In this document: in pieces, positions 1 to 8,778 of the stretch
Position numbering within the stretch: position 1 is the first letter of the stretch
How the letters are laid out: each line of letters starts with the position of its first letter
Assembly: GCF_900182595.1 (NCBI RefSeq)
Contig: NZ_FXTN01000015.1
Coordinates: 62,001 to 126,000, forward strand
Source: Pedobacter westerhofensis
GTDB lineage: Bacteria > Bacteroidota > Bacteroidia > Sphingobacteriales > Sphingobacteriaceae
Direction of reading: 5' to 3'
Length of the DNA stretch: 64,000 nt
Notes under the pieces: model-generated
Told to the model about the DNA's origin: nothing
Database searches by the model: none
What the model saw: the letters and a program-made list of their open reading frames with translations, nothing else
Made by a program: the position numbers and the translations under genes

Positions 1-6
1 CAGGAA

Positions 7-1698
7 ATGGTAAGCAGCGCACAAAAGAAATGGATGAAAGCAGTCCTGTTTATCATCGCTCTGGCAGGATTGAATATCGCTTCCTCGTACATTTATACGC
101 GATTTGATTTTACCGGTGAAAAGAGGTTTACCCTCAATCCAAAGACTAAGGCCGTTTTGGCAAAGGCCGATAAGGAAGTCACAGTTACGGTGTTCCTTGA
201 CGGTAACCTGCCGGCGGCATTTAAAAGGCTGAAAAATGCAGCTTCGAATTTACTCAATGATTATAAGGCAAATGCGGCAGTAAAAATAAAAGTCGTTTTT
301 ACCGATCCGCTGGAGGGGCTCGACCAGCAGGCACAGGACACAGTTTTACGAAACCTGTACAGCAATGGCATCGAGCCTACCAATCTGAATATTAAAAATG
401 ACGCCGGATTTACCCAGAAAACCGTTTTCCCCATGGCTGTTGTACAGGCCGGAAACAGACAGGTGCCTGTAAAACTACTGCAGAATCTGGATGCCGCGGG
501 CAACTACGAACAAAACATCAATAACTCGATACAGAACCTGGAGTATGTATTCAGTTCTGCCATTAAAAAAGTGACAACAGGTGAAAATCCAAGGATTGGA
601 TTTACTGAAGGAAACGGCGAACCGGCAGACCCTTATCTGAGCGATGCGATCAGGTCACTCTCCGACAGCTATGAAGTGGGCCGGGTAGACCTGAACCTGA
701 TCAGTAAGGAAGGACTGGATAAACTGAAGATACTTTTCATTACCAAACCACAAAAGGAGTTTTCTGAGGCACTTAAATACAAGATCAACTATTTTGTGAT
801 GAATGGCGGGCGGATTGTCTGGAGCATTGATCAGGTAAGTGCTGATCTGGATAGCTTAAAAGGCAAAGGCCAGCAGCTCGCTTTTAACAATAAGCTCAAC
901 CTGGACGATATGCTTTTTATGTATGGCGCGAGGGTAAATTATAACCTTGTAGCCGATCTGAACTGTGCAGAAATCCCGCTGGCTATGGGCGGAGCCGCCG
1001 GGCGGCAGCGTGATATCCAGATGGCACCCTGGATTTATTATCCGGTACTGCTGCCGGATGTATCATCCAGCCTGGTAAAGAACATAGATGGGATACGGAC
1101 GGAGTTTCTGAGTACAGTAGACACCATTGGTGTTAAAGGTGTACGGAAGACTGTTCTCCTGCATACCTCTCCTTATCACATCGAACACAATACACCGGAG
1201 GTTTTATCGCTGCAGGTGGTTGCCGAAACACCTGATCAGCGGCAGTACCTGCACCCGCCAAAAAGTACAGCGGTATTGCTGGAAGGATCATTTCCATCTG
1301 TGTTTTTAAACAGGCAGCCACCGGCCGGGATTTCTGAAGATTTTAGCTCCGGGGCGCTGAGCAAACCTACCAAAATGATTGTGATCGGCGACGGCGATAT
1401 CTTCAGAAATCAGGTGAGCGGCCGCGATGGTTCGGTATTTCCGCTCGGGTTTGACCGCTATACACAAAGAAATTTCGGAAATAAGGCCTTCCTTTTAAAT
1501 ATTGCAGATTACTTGTCTTCTGATGATAATCTGATCGACCTGCGCAATAAAGAGGTCAGGGTCAGGCTACTGGATAAGCAGCGCCTGCGCGGGGAGAAAC
1601 TGAAATGGCAGCTGATCAATGTAATCGTACCCCTTTTACTGTTAATATCGTTCGCAATTTTTCAACATTATTACCGCAAGTATAAGTATGCAAGGTAA
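7..1698 (+). CDS. gldG: gliding motility-associated ABC transporter auxiliary protein GldG
   Basis: Auxiliary extracytoplasmic component of the Bacteroidota gliding-type ABC transporter (GldA/GldF/GldG). The 563-residue product has an N-terminal membrane anchor (about residues 13-30), a large ABC-auxiliary domain outside the membrane, and a second anchor near the C terminus (about 537-556) with a short basic tail. The ATG lies six bases from the window edge, so the permease gene gldF expected just upstream cannot be seen. The assignment rests on recognition of the N-terminal region (TRFDFTGEKRFTLNP) and overall architecture, and fits with gldC in the same window. Gliding itself cannot be inferred, since many non-gliding members of the phylum keep these genes. 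Confidence 0.9.
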   Translation: MVSSAQKKWMKAVLFIIALAGLNIASSYIYTRFDFTGEKRFTLNPKTKAVLAKADKEVTVTVFLDGNLPAAFKRLKNAASNLLNDYKANAAVKIKVVFTDPLEGLDQQAQDTVLRNLYSNGIEPTNLNIKNDAGFTQKTVFPMAVVQAGNRQVPVKLLQNLDAAGNYEQNINNSIQNLEYVFSSAIKKVTTGENPRIGFTEGNGEPADPYLSDAIRSLSDSYEVGRVDLNLISKEGLDKLKILFITKPQKEFSEALKYKINYFVMNGGRIVWSIDQVSADLDSLKGKGQQLAFNNKLNLDDMLFMYGARVNYNLVADLNCAEIPLAMGGAAGRQRDIQMAPWIYYPVLLPDVSSSLVKNIDGIRTEFLSTVDTIGVKGVRKTVLLHTSPYHIEHNTPEVLSLQVVAETPDQRQYLHPPKSTAVLLEGSFPSVFLNRQPPAGISEDFSSGALSKPTKMIVIGDGDIFRNQVSGRDGSVFPLGFDRYTQRNFGNKAFLLNIADYLSSDDNLIDLRNKEVRVRLLDKQRLRGEKLKWQLINVIVPLLLLISFAIFQHYYRKYKYAR

Positions 1699-1704
1699 TT
1701 TTTA

Positions 1705-1712
1705 TATTTTTG
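1705..1712 (+). promoter_or_regulatory. candidate -7 element upstream of dnaN
   Basis: TATTTTTG fits the Bacteroidota TAnnTTTG -7 box and lies 21 bases before the dnaN ATG. I see no clear TTTG -33 box at the right distance, so this is only a partial promoter match. Confidence 0.35.
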
Positions 1713-1733
1713 AGAATTGACCAGATCATAATT

Positions 1734-2858
1734 ATGAGATTTATTGTATCCACATCAACACTTTTAAAACATTTACAAACAGTTAATGGTGCATCAAGCA
1801 GCAGTACTGTTTTGCCGATACTGGAAAACTTTCTTTTCGAGATCAAAGATGGCAGCCTGACAATTTCTGCAACAGATTTGCAGACCAGCATGACTACATC
1901 TTTACCAGTAGAGTCTAAAGAAGGCGGAAAAGTAGCTGTACCGGCAAGAATCTTGTTAGATACTTTAAAAACACTTCCTGATCAGCCAATCTCTTTCAAT
2001 ATTGATGATGCTTCATTTTCAATCGAGATCAGTGCCGGTGACGGAAAGTATAAACTGAGTGGTGAAAACGGAGATGATTTTCCTAAGATCCCTACGGTAG
2101 AAAATGCGTCCTCGGTAAATCTTCCTGCATCTGTACTGACAGAGGCCATTACCAAAACTATCTTTGCTGTAAGCAGCGATGAACTGCGCCCGGCGATGAC
2201 AGGTGTGTTCTGCCAGCTTTCTGATCAGTTTATCACTTTTGTGGCTACTGATGCACATAAATTAGTGAGATACAGGCGTATGGACAGCAAAGCTGATAAA
2301 ACGGCTTCGTTTATCCTGCCAAAAAAAGCGCTTACCTTACTAAAAGCAGCTTTACCTTCAACCGATATCAATGTTTCAGTTGATTACAATGCCACCAGTG
2401 CATTCTTTAAATTTGAGAATATCAACCTGGTATGCCGTTTAATCGATGAGCGTTACCCTGATTATGAAGCAGTAATTCCTGCCAACAATCCTAATAAACT
2501 GATTATCGACAGGGCTTTGTTCCTGAATACCTTACGCCGTGTGGTGATTTTTGCAAACAAAACTACCCACCAGGTGAGGCTGAAGATCAATGGAAGTGAA
2601 TTAAACATCTCTTCTGAAGATCTTGATTTTGCAAATGAAGCACATGAGCGCCTGAGCTGCCAGTATGAAGGTGAAGATCTTGAAATCGGCTTTAACGCAC
2701 GATTCCTGATCGAAATGTTAAGTAACCTCAGCGGTGAAGAAGTTACCCTTGAGCTGTCTACGCCAAACCGTGCGGGCTTGCTGATCCCTCAGACCAATGA
2801 TGAAAATGAAGATGTTCTGATGCTGGTAATGCCGGTAATGCTGAACAACTACAACTAA
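1734..2858 (+). CDS. dnaN: DNA polymerase III beta sliding clamp
   Basis: Processivity clamp that encircles DNA and tethers the replicative polymerase. The 374-residue product has the usual family length and three clamp domains, beginning MRFIVSTSTLLKHLQ and ending in the short hydrophobic tail typical of DnaN (VMPVML). The frame is open upstream to a TTG at 1710, but the ATG at 1734 gives the standard family N terminus and is preferred. It stands alone between gldG and a DedA gene, with no dnaA or recF nearby, and is followed by a strong terminator at 2883-2927, so it is probably a single-gene transcript. Confidence 0.96.
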   Translation: MRFIVSTSTLLKHLQTVNGASSSSTVLPILENFLFEIKDGSLTISATDLQTSMTTSLPVESKEGGKVAVPARILLDTLKTLPDQPISFNIDDASFSIEISAGDGKYKLSGENGDDFPKIPTVENASSVNLPASVLTEAITKTIFAVSSDELRPAMTGVFCQLSDQFITFVATDAHKLVRYRRMDSKADKTASFILPKKALTLLKAALPSTDINVSVDYNATSAFFKFENINLVCRLIDERYPDYEAVIPANNPNKLIIDRALFLNTLRRVVIFANKTTHQVRLKINGSELNISSEDLDFANEAHERLSCQYEGEDLEIGFNARFLIEMLSNLSGEEVTLELSTPNRAGLLIPQTNDENEDVLMLVMPVMLNNYN

Positions 2859-2882
2859 TAAAAAAAAGAAACTACCTTTGAG

Positions 2883-2927
2883 CGTCATTATGCAGGAAAA
2901 TATAATCTTTCGTAATGACGTTTTTTT
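2883..2927 (+). terminator. intrinsic terminator after dnaN
   Basis: An 8-bp perfect stem (CGTCATTA at 2883-2890 with TAATGACG at 2913-2920) is followed directly by seven T residues. It lies 25 bases after the dnaN stop and separates it from the DedA gene. Confidence 0.85.
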
Positions 2928-2945
2928 ATAAGCAAGATACTACCT

Positions 2946-3605
2946 ATGGACATCATTAATCAGCTGATACAATTTATTCTGCATACCGATGTAGAATTGG
3001 TTAAACTCGTGAGTAGCTACCAGACCTGGACCTACCTTATTTTATTCCTGATCATTTTTGCAGAAACCGGATTTGTGGTTACGCCCTTTTTACCGGGCGA
3101 CTCCATGCTGTTTGCCGTGGGCGCACTGATTGCCAAGGGCGGCACCGGACTTGATATCTGGCTGATGTTCTTGCTTTTAACTGTTGCAGGTATCCTGGGA
3201 AATAGCCTGAACTACAGACTGGGGATGTTCTTTGGTATCAAAGTTTTTAAGGAGAATAACAAGATCCTGAAGCTGGAATATTATAACAAGTCGCACATGT
3301 TCTTTGAAAAACATGGCGGCAAGGCAATCATTTTCAGCCGTTTCCTGCCGATCATCAGAACAGTTGCCCCATTTGTGGCAGGTGTAGCCAGAATGCCCTT
3401 CGGCAAATTCACTTACTTTAATGTGATTGGCGGAATTGCATGGATCGCAACCTTACTTTTCGCCGGTTTCCTGATGGGGCAGATCCCATTCATCAAAAAT
3501 AACTTTTCGGCAGTTATTGCCTTCATAGCCATCATTACGTTTGCACCAGTTGTTTTTGCCGCCGTAAAATCTATGTTCAAACCTAAAGAGGTTATCGAGA
3601 GCTAG
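2946..3605 (+). CDS. DedA family membrane protein
   Basis: Polytopic inner-membrane protein of the DedA/VTT superfamily, whose characterised members act in lipid carrier or phospholipid flipping and membrane homeostasis. The 219-residue product carries both family signatures: a glutamate and proline-rich re-entrant segment near residues 40-55 (ETGFVVTPFLPGDS) and the arginine-containing FSRFLPIIRTVAPFVAG segment near residues 127-143. Several hydrophobic helices follow. Its 3' end overlaps the end of the convergent phospholipase-like gene by 14 bases. Its particular substrate is not inferable. Confidence 0.9.
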   Translation: MDIINQLIQFILHTDVELVKLVSSYQTWTYLILFLIIFAETGFVVTPFLPGDSMLFAVGALIAKGGTGLDIWLMFLLLTVAGILGNSLNYRLGMFFGIKVFKENNKILKLEYYNKSHMFFEKHGGKAIIFSRFLPIIRTVAPFVAGVARMPFGKFTYFNVIGGIAWIATLLFAGFLMGQIPFIKNNFSAVIAFIAIITFAPVVFAAVKSMFKPKEVIES

Positions 3606-4470
3606 GTGTATTTTCAAGGGTTGGCTGACCAGCGTCAACCCATGCAGAATACCAGTATGATCCTGTTGCAAGGATCGCAGCACGCATCTGCCTTTCTACC
3701 ATATGGTTCATCCGGTGATGGTATTCGTTTGCATATTCAAATGAGTACTGTTTCATCAGCTGCCCCTTCCGTTTGCTGTAACTGTACTTTCGGTAAGCGG
3801 GAAAACTGCGGTTAAGATCGGCTTCAAGTTTTAATGTGCTGTCTGTGAGGCGGTGTGTATGCGTAACGATTTCCCATGCCGCTTTAAGCGGGTCATCGAT
3901 GTATATCGCCCTGCCCACTACAAAGTTGTACTGTTCCGAGAAGAGTTCGGGTAGACGGCTTTCCCAGAAACCATGAATTCCCACCTGTCCGGTCAGCTGT
4001 CCGTTATGGTTTTCTGTGGTATGCAGCGGCACATTCGCGTCGCCCAGGTAGTGGCCCAGATACGCAGATTTGATCAAAATCCTGAGCGAGTCCCTTTCTT
4101 TGAAGGCGTTCACCAGCTGATAGTAAGTGCGCTGAATCTGCCAGGGCAGGATGCCGTTTTTCTGCAGTTTAACAATCCCGTATTTCTTCACTGCATCTTC
4201 CCATCTTCTGGGAATACTATCTATGTTCTGCTCATATACTTCAACATCCAGGTAATGCCTCGGTGCCTCTGCCGTGTCTGCATATCGCCTTTTATCTGGG
4301 TCTGTTGCATGTTTGGTAATATATCCGATATTGTTTTTATAAAACCTGTTCATGCCCGAGGGCAGGATATATACGGCAAGCTCGTTTATGCGCATATGGG
4401 CAAAAAAGCCCCAGGCACTGCTGAGCATAGCAAGTGCCACGAGCATTCCTGAGATGAGAAATCTTTTCAT
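3592..4470 (-). CDS. secreted zinc-dependent phospholipase C / S1-P1 nuclease-fold protein
   Basis: The 292-residue protein has a cleavable-looking signal peptide (about residues 1-19) followed by a tryptophan at the start of the mature chain, as in the zinc phospholipase C / P1 nuclease fold where that residue contributes to the trinuclear zinc site. Further ligand-type residues are visible: FFAHMRIN, HYLDVE, LGHYLGDANVPLH and GIHGFWE. It is likely periplasmic or secreted and hydrolyses phosphodiester bonds, but whether of lipids or nucleic acids cannot be decided. It is the last gene of a minus-strand run, 37 bases after the Hsp70-like gene, and its 3' end overlaps the DedA gene. Confidence 0.8.
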   Translation of the reverse strand: MKRFLISGMLVALAMLSSAWGFFAHMRINELAVYILPSGMNRFYKNNIGYITKHATDPDKRRYADTAEAPRHYLDVEVYEQNIDSIPRRWEDAVKKYGIVKLQKNGILPWQIQRTYYQLVNAFKERDSLRILIKSAYLGHYLGDANVPLHTTENHNGQLTGQVGIHGFWESRLPELFSEQYNFVVGRAIYIDDPLKAAWEIVTHTHRLTDSTLKLEADLNRSFPAYRKYSYSKRKGQLMKQYSFEYANEYHHRMNHMVERQMRAAILATGSYWYSAWVDAGQPTLENTPSSR

Positions 4471-4507
4471 CCCGGGAATGTAATGCCAAACAGGAATATG
4501 CTGGTAA

Positions 4508-5842
4508 CTAATTTTTCATCAAACGGGCTGCGAAAGGGCGTGTAAACTCATTCAGTTCATTCGTGAACTGGCGGATGATTGCTGGATCATCCTGCTTAAG
4601 CGCTGCCCGCAGTTTGTCCAGGATCTCTCTTGTCCCCGAAATATCCATCGAGGTCAGCACAAATCTATGACGCTCAATAAACTGCCCGGCGAGATAAGCA
4701 AGCTGCTCACCCTCGGCCCTGGCTTCGTCGAGCATCCTTTGTGCTGCCGCTGGTGTGAGCGCTTCGTCAATGTGCACATCCTCATCCGGCAAACTGATGT
4801 AAGAGCGGTTGCCTGCCATGATATCAGCCTGTATGGCTGCACCGAGGGCAACGATTTCATCGGGATTGATCTGATCATTTGGTTGTTTGCCAAAATACGC
4901 TGCTACCTGTTCCTTTACATATGGCGTACGGGTGGATCCGCCGGCCAGCAGCAGGTCATCAATACCCGCCAGTGTGATATTTGCATTGGCCAGTGCCTGG
5001 GTACAGGAGTTGATCGTTTCTGCTACCATCGCTGAAATGAGCTTTTCAAAAGTCTGTTTGTCCAGCGTGCACCAGATGTCCCCGAGTTTTTCGTTAAACA
5101 GGTTCTGGCTGCCCAGTGCGATTTTAGCGGTCTCTGCTTTCAGGCGGAGCTGCTGCATCAGGCCATGATCAGCCGTTGTCGCTGCTGCATCCAGTCGGTT
5201 GCTTTCAATCCAGTAATTAATGATGGCCTGGTCAAAATCATTTCCGGCAGGGAAGCTGTTTCCTATAGCAGAGCGTACTTCATATTTGCCGTTCTGAATC
5301 TTATATATAGAAATACTGAATGATCCTCCGCCAAGGTCGTAAACCGCAATAGTTTTTTGCTGGGCGGGATCCAGTCCGGTACCGTAGGCCAAAGCGGCGG
5401 CGGTAGATTCGTTTATAATTTTGAGTACTTCAAGGCCAGCTAAACGCCCGGCATCTCTTACCGCCTGGCGCTGACTATCTTTAAAATAGGCCGGAACAGT
5501 AATCACTACCTTGTTCACCGGCGTTTTCAATGCATGTTCTGCTCTTTTTCTCAGTTCTTTCAGGATTTCTGCTGACACCTCAATGGGGCTGTGGGGCTGG
5601 TTTTCAGCAGGTGCTGTAAGCAGGAGATCTTTGGCTTCATGACCCACCCGGACCTGGCCGGCTGCATCAAAATGCACGATAGAGGGAACCAAACGGCCTT
5701 TGCCTGTATCATTGATCACCATCGGTTTATTGTCCGGATCGATAAAAGCCACAAGACTGTTGCTTGTTCCTAAATCAATACCTGCGATGATCTCTGCTTT
5801 CTGTAATGTGCCTGTTGCCAGGTTAATGGATATTTTTGCCAT
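4508..5842 (-). CDS. reduced HscA-like Hsp70 protein lacking the substrate-binding beta domain
   Basis: An Hsp70-superfamily protein whose N and C termini resemble HscA, the iron-sulfur cluster assembly chaperone. Its 444 residues are well short of the roughly 600 usual for the family. ATPase-type motifs are present: GIDLGTSNS at 21-29, INESTAAALAYG at 143-154, DLGGGSFSIS at 169-178 and LLAGGSTRTP at 298-307. Two blocks are missing relative to HscA and DnaK: about 65 residues of the nucleotide-binding domain near residue 80, including the segment with the catalytic lysine, and the whole beta-sandwich substrate domain between about 347 and 358. A helical lid-like tail (361-444) follows directly. 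The frame is open to 6106, but the ATG at 5842 matches the family start; the upstream part is antisense to the neighbouring gene's 3' end. No isc genes are near. Confidence 0.8.
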   Translation of the reverse strand: MAKISINLATGTLQKAEIIAGIDLGTSNSLVAFIDPDNKPMVINDTGKGRLVPSIVHFDAAGQVRVGHEAKDLLLTAPAENQPHSPIEVSAEILKELRKRAEHALKTPVNKVVITVPAYFKDSQRQAVRDAGRLAGLEVLKIINESTAAALAYGTGLDPAQQKTIAVYDLGGGSFSISIYKIQNGKYEVRSAIGNSFPAGNDFDQAIINYWIESNRLDAAATTADHGLMQQLRLKAETAKIALGSQNLFNEKLGDIWCTLDKQTFEKLISAMVAETINSCTQALANANITLAGIDDLLLAGGSTRTPYVKEQVAAYFGKQPNDQINPDEIVALGAAIQADIMAGNRSYISLPDEDVHIDEALTPAAAQRMLDEARAEGEQLAYLAGQFIERHRFVLTSMDISGTREILDKLRAALKQDDPAIIRQFTNELNEFTRPFAARLMKN

Positions 5843-5870
5843 AGCGGCAAATTTAGGAATGTTTTGAAGT

Positions 5871-6971
5871 TTATTTGTGTGAAGGTTGTAATGTTTTAAG
5901 CATCTCCTGCCTGTGCAAATTAAATACCCACAAAACGATATCCTGATAGCTGTCTGTTCCTTTTTTCTGGTTATTGATCTTGAGGAATTTATCGAGAGCG
6001 GTGCCCATATAGGCAGACATATCTCCGTTGTACATTTTCCAGAACTCATGTTCCTGTTTGAAATCAGCCAGGGTGCCGGGATTGATTTGTTTAAGCAGGC
6101 GTGCAAAATCTTCGGGCGACTTCATCCTGATTTCGAACAGCACACTCCGCAGAATATTGTAATAACCTGAATACCGGAAATTGGTGTCGGTGCTGTTGAT
6201 GTTTACCAGGTAACCGATCAGGTTGGCTTCATCCTCACGGGCAATGCCCAGGGTGTGCGAAATTTCGTGACAGGCTACGAAGGGCAGCACCATATACGGC
6301 AATCTCATATTGATATTGGCTTCGCCGGAGAGCGGGCAATAATAACCTTCAATCCCTATCTTGCTTACCAGCCAGCTAAACATCACGGGCTTAACAGCAG
6401 GAGCTTTATAGCTGAAAAATGGATTTATTTTTGACAGCCGGGCGTAAGCCTTTTCAGACTTTTCTCTGAGCTCAACGATCGTGTATGTTTGATTTGTCCG
6501 TTCATGCTCCAGGCGGTTTACCCTTTTAACCAGAAAATCGCCCAGAAGGACCAGGTCTTTGGTGGTGTACTTGTCATTGCTGATGCCCAGCCTCGCGGAT
6601 ATCGAGGGGCGCGAATAGTTTAATCCCCATAACAGCTTAAACACAATGTACAGGATCAGAATAAAGCTGGTCAGCCGAAGAGGGATAACATAGCGTGCTT
6701 CTTTTGTCAGCTGTTTCCGGAATGCTTTCCGGAGTACCATGATTACAGTCCAGAGGCAGTACAGAATTAATAATCCATACAGGAAATCTCCCAGTGCAAA
6801 AGGAAAGAGCGCCGAGACAGAACGCTGGGCAACCGAACTCAACTGGTAAAAGCCGTCGGAATAAACCTCTTCTACAGCTTTGCTGCTGAGCCCAAAAATG
6901 AAGATCAGCACAGCAATGCTGAATATAAGGGCCAGGCGCCGGAGCTGAGTTCGTATTGCAGGGTGCATCAC
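5871..6971 (-). CDS. DUF3810 family membrane-anchored metalloprotease-like protein
   Basis: Protein of 366 residues with three hydrophobic segments in its first third (about residues 11-30, 55-75 and 95-115), then a soluble domain. That domain holds a zincin-type motif, HEISHTLG, followed by a downstream acidic stretch (REDEAN) that could supply the third zinc ligand. This is the DUF3810 family, which is widespread in Bacteroidota and has no established substrate. Its ATG overlaps the dihydroorotase stop by four bases, so the two genes are probably translationally coupled. Protease activity is inferred from the motif only. Confidence 0.85.
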   Translation of the reverse strand: MMHPAIRTQLRRLALIFSIAVLIFIFGLSSKAVEEVYSDGFYQLSSVAQRSVSALFPFALGDFLYGLLILYCLWTVIMVLRKAFRKQLTKEARYVIPLRLTSFILILYIVFKLLWGLNYSRPSISARLGISNDKYTTKDLVLLGDFLVKRVNRLEHERTNQTYTIVELREKSEKAYARLSKINPFFSYKAPAVKPVMFSWLVSKIGIEGYYCPLSGEANINMRLPYMVLPFVACHEISHTLGIAREDEANLIGYLVNINSTDTNFRYSGYYNILRSVLFEIRMKSPEDFARLLKQINPGTLADFKQEHEFWKMYNGDMSAYMGTALDKFLKINNQKKGTDSYQDIVLWVFNLHRQEMLKTLQPSHK

Positions 6972-8302
6972 CTGTTAAAAGCTAATCTTTTACCAGTTTG
7001 GTTGGTCATGAATTTCCCTTTCTGATAGGCAAGGTTACCTGAAATGAAAGTATGTGTGATATCTGCTTTAAAGGTTTGTCCTTCAAAGGGCGACCAGCCG
7101 CATTTATAAAGAATATTTGCTTTGGTTACTTTAACAGGATCATTCAGTGCAACCAGTACAAGGTCTGCCCAGTAGCCTTCCCTGATAAAACCACGTCTGT
7201 CGATCTGAAAACAGGTAGCCACATTATGTGCGGTTTTTTCTGCGATTTGTTCAAGTGTGATTTTTCCCTGATGATACATTTCGAGCAGGGCTGACAGTGC
7301 ATGCTGCACCAGAGGGCCGCCGGAAGGGGCCTGTAAATAAGGCTGTGCTTTTTCTTCGGTTGTATGCGGGGCATGGTCTGTGGCGATAATATCGATATAC
7401 CCGTCCAGCACACCTTTGAGGATCGCGTCTTTGTCGGCCTCCGTTTTCACAGCCGGGTTCCATTTGATCAGGTTTCCTTTCTCAGCATAGTCCCTGTCGT
7501 CAAACCACAGGTGATGCACACAGGCTTCGGCAGTGATTCTTTTATCCTTTAAAGGGGTAACATTGTCAAATATTCCCACTTCCATGGCCGTTGAGATATG
7601 GAGGATGTGGAGTCTGGTGTTATATTTTTTTGCGAGTGACACCGCCAGTGAAGAGGAGGTATAGCAGGCTTCCGCAGAGCGGATCAGCGGGTGCATATCT
7701 ATGGTGATGTTTTCCCCGTAACGCTCTTTGAAAGCAGCCATATTGCGCTGGATGGTCAGCTCATCTTCACAGTGGGTAGCCACCAGCATAGGTGCCTGAC
7801 TGAAAATGTTCTCCAATACCTGTTCGTTGTCTACCAGCATGTTCCCCGTAGAGGAGCCCATAAATACCTTAATGCCGCAAACATTTGCAGGGTCTGTTTT
7901 GAGGACTTCTTCGATGTTGTTATTGGATGCCCCCATGAAGAAGGAATAATTGGCGAGAGACATTTCCGAAGCAATCGCATATTTATCGGCAAGGAGTTCC
8001 TGGGTCAGCGTATTGGGCACAGTATTGGGCATTTCCATAAATGACGTGATGCCGCCTGCTACAGCCGCCATGCTTTCAGAAAAGATATCTGCTTTGTGGG
8101 TTAATCCCGGTTCACGGAAATGTACCTGGTCGTCTATCATGCCGGGAAACAGGTGCAGCCCCTCGGCATTGATTTCCTGGTCTGCACTTCTGCTGATCAG
8201 CGGACTGATCTCGTCAATCAATCCGTCTTTGATATAGACATCCGCAACAACTGTTTTGCCTTCGTTGACAATGGTTGCGCCTTTGATAAGGATGGTTTTC
8301 AT
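6968..8302 (-). CDS. pyrC: dihydroorotase
   Basis: Catalyses reversible cyclisation of carbamoyl-aspartate to dihydroorotate, the third step of pyrimidine synthesis. The 444-residue amidohydrolase has the metal-site motif as DDQVHFREPG near residues 56-65, the histidine of ATHCEDE, HILHIST, and the catalytic IIATDHAPH segment. The first histidine of the usual HxH pair is a glutamine here; as far as I recall this is also seen in other Bacteroidota dihydroorotases, so it need not mean loss of function. The closing CGWSPFEG region is intact. It heads the minus-strand run and overlaps the DUF3810 start by four bases. A second, degenerate paralogue lies at 51451-52731. Confidence 0.93.
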   Translation of the reverse strand: MKTILIKGATIVNEGKTVVADVYIKDGLIDEISPLISRSADQEINAEGLHLFPGMIDDQVHFREPGLTHKADIFSESMAAVAGGITSFMEMPNTVPNTLTQELLADKYAIASEMSLANYSFFMGASNNNIEEVLKTDPANVCGIKVFMGSSTGNMLVDNEQVLENIFSQAPMLVATHCEDELTIQRNMAAFKERYGENITIDMHPLIRSAEACYTSSSLAVSLAKKYNTRLHILHISTAMEVGIFDNVTPLKDKRITAEACVHHLWFDDRDYAEKGNLIKWNPAVKTEADKDAILKGVLDGYIDIIATDHAPHTTEEKAQPYLQAPSGGPLVQHALSALLEMYHQGKITLEQIAEKTAHNVATCFQIDRRGFIREGYWADLVLVALNDPVKVTKANILYKCGWSPFEGQTFKADITHTFISGNLAYQKGKFMTNQTGKRLAFNR

Positions 8303-8332
8303 CTTGTAGTGTTATGGTGTTCGATTGTTGCT

Positions 8333-8340
8333 CAAATCTA
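8333..8340 (-). promoter_or_regulatory. candidate -7 element for the dihydroorotase operon
   Basis: Read on the minus strand this is TAGATTTG, a match to the TAnnTTTG box, ending 30 bases before the dihydroorotase ATG. No convincing -33 box accompanies it. Confidence 0.4.
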
Positions 8341-8546
8341 TGAACTTTTTTCAGCATTTTGTTTTGTACCTGTCCGGATGTTCAGGCACTGGAGCCATTG
8401 TATTTCTATTTTCTGTAACTAATAATTAATAATTCTGGTTGTATTATTTCTTTTTAATTATTAATATTGCATACGGAAGCGCCTGCCGGCAGATGAATGT
8501 ACTATCCGCAAATAATTGATGTGTTAATTAACTAGTTTGAATCACT

Positions 8547-8774
8547 ATGAATACCAGAGAAATAAAGCAAATCTCGTTTGAAGATTATATGGACGTTATA
8601 TTAGGTACGTTCTCGGGCCTGACAGGAGGAACAGTGCTGGGCTCTGCCTTCGGGTTTACCGGAGGGATCATCGGTGCACTGTTAGGATCATTTATTTCAG
8701 GGTATGATGCCTACAAGACGGTCTGCAAAAATTACAGCGCCTCCGTCTCCGGCAAAATGCCCGAAGATCACTGA
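8547..8774 (+). CDS. small glycine-zipper membrane protein
   Basis: A 75-residue protein I do not recognise. A short polar N terminus (residues 1-16) precedes a long glycine-rich hydrophobic stretch (about 18-52) with repeated GxxxG-type spacing (for example GTFSG, GGIIGALLG and GSFISG), then a polar tail. Such glycine zippers favour tight helix packing in membranes and occur in pore formers, some bacteriocins and many harmless small membrane proteins. The stop is four bases before the ATG of the next small membrane gene, with a GGAA ribosome-binding-like sequence in between, so the two are probably coexpressed. Confidence 0.6.
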   Translation: MNTREIKQISFEDYMDVILGTFSGLTGGTVLGSAFGFTGGIIGALLGSFISGYDAYKTVCKNYSASVSGKMPEDH

Positions 8775-8778
8775 GGAA

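Noticed and set aside
5843..6106. N-terminal extension of the Hsp70-like frame by 88 codons
   Set aside because: The extension lies antisense to, and inside, the DUF3810 gene and has no family similarity; the ATG at 5842 gives the expected HscA-like start.
8425..8465. 10-bp AT-only inverted repeat between dihydroorotase and the small membrane genes
   Set aside because: Arms consist only of A and T in an AT-rich intergenic region, so chance pairing is likely.
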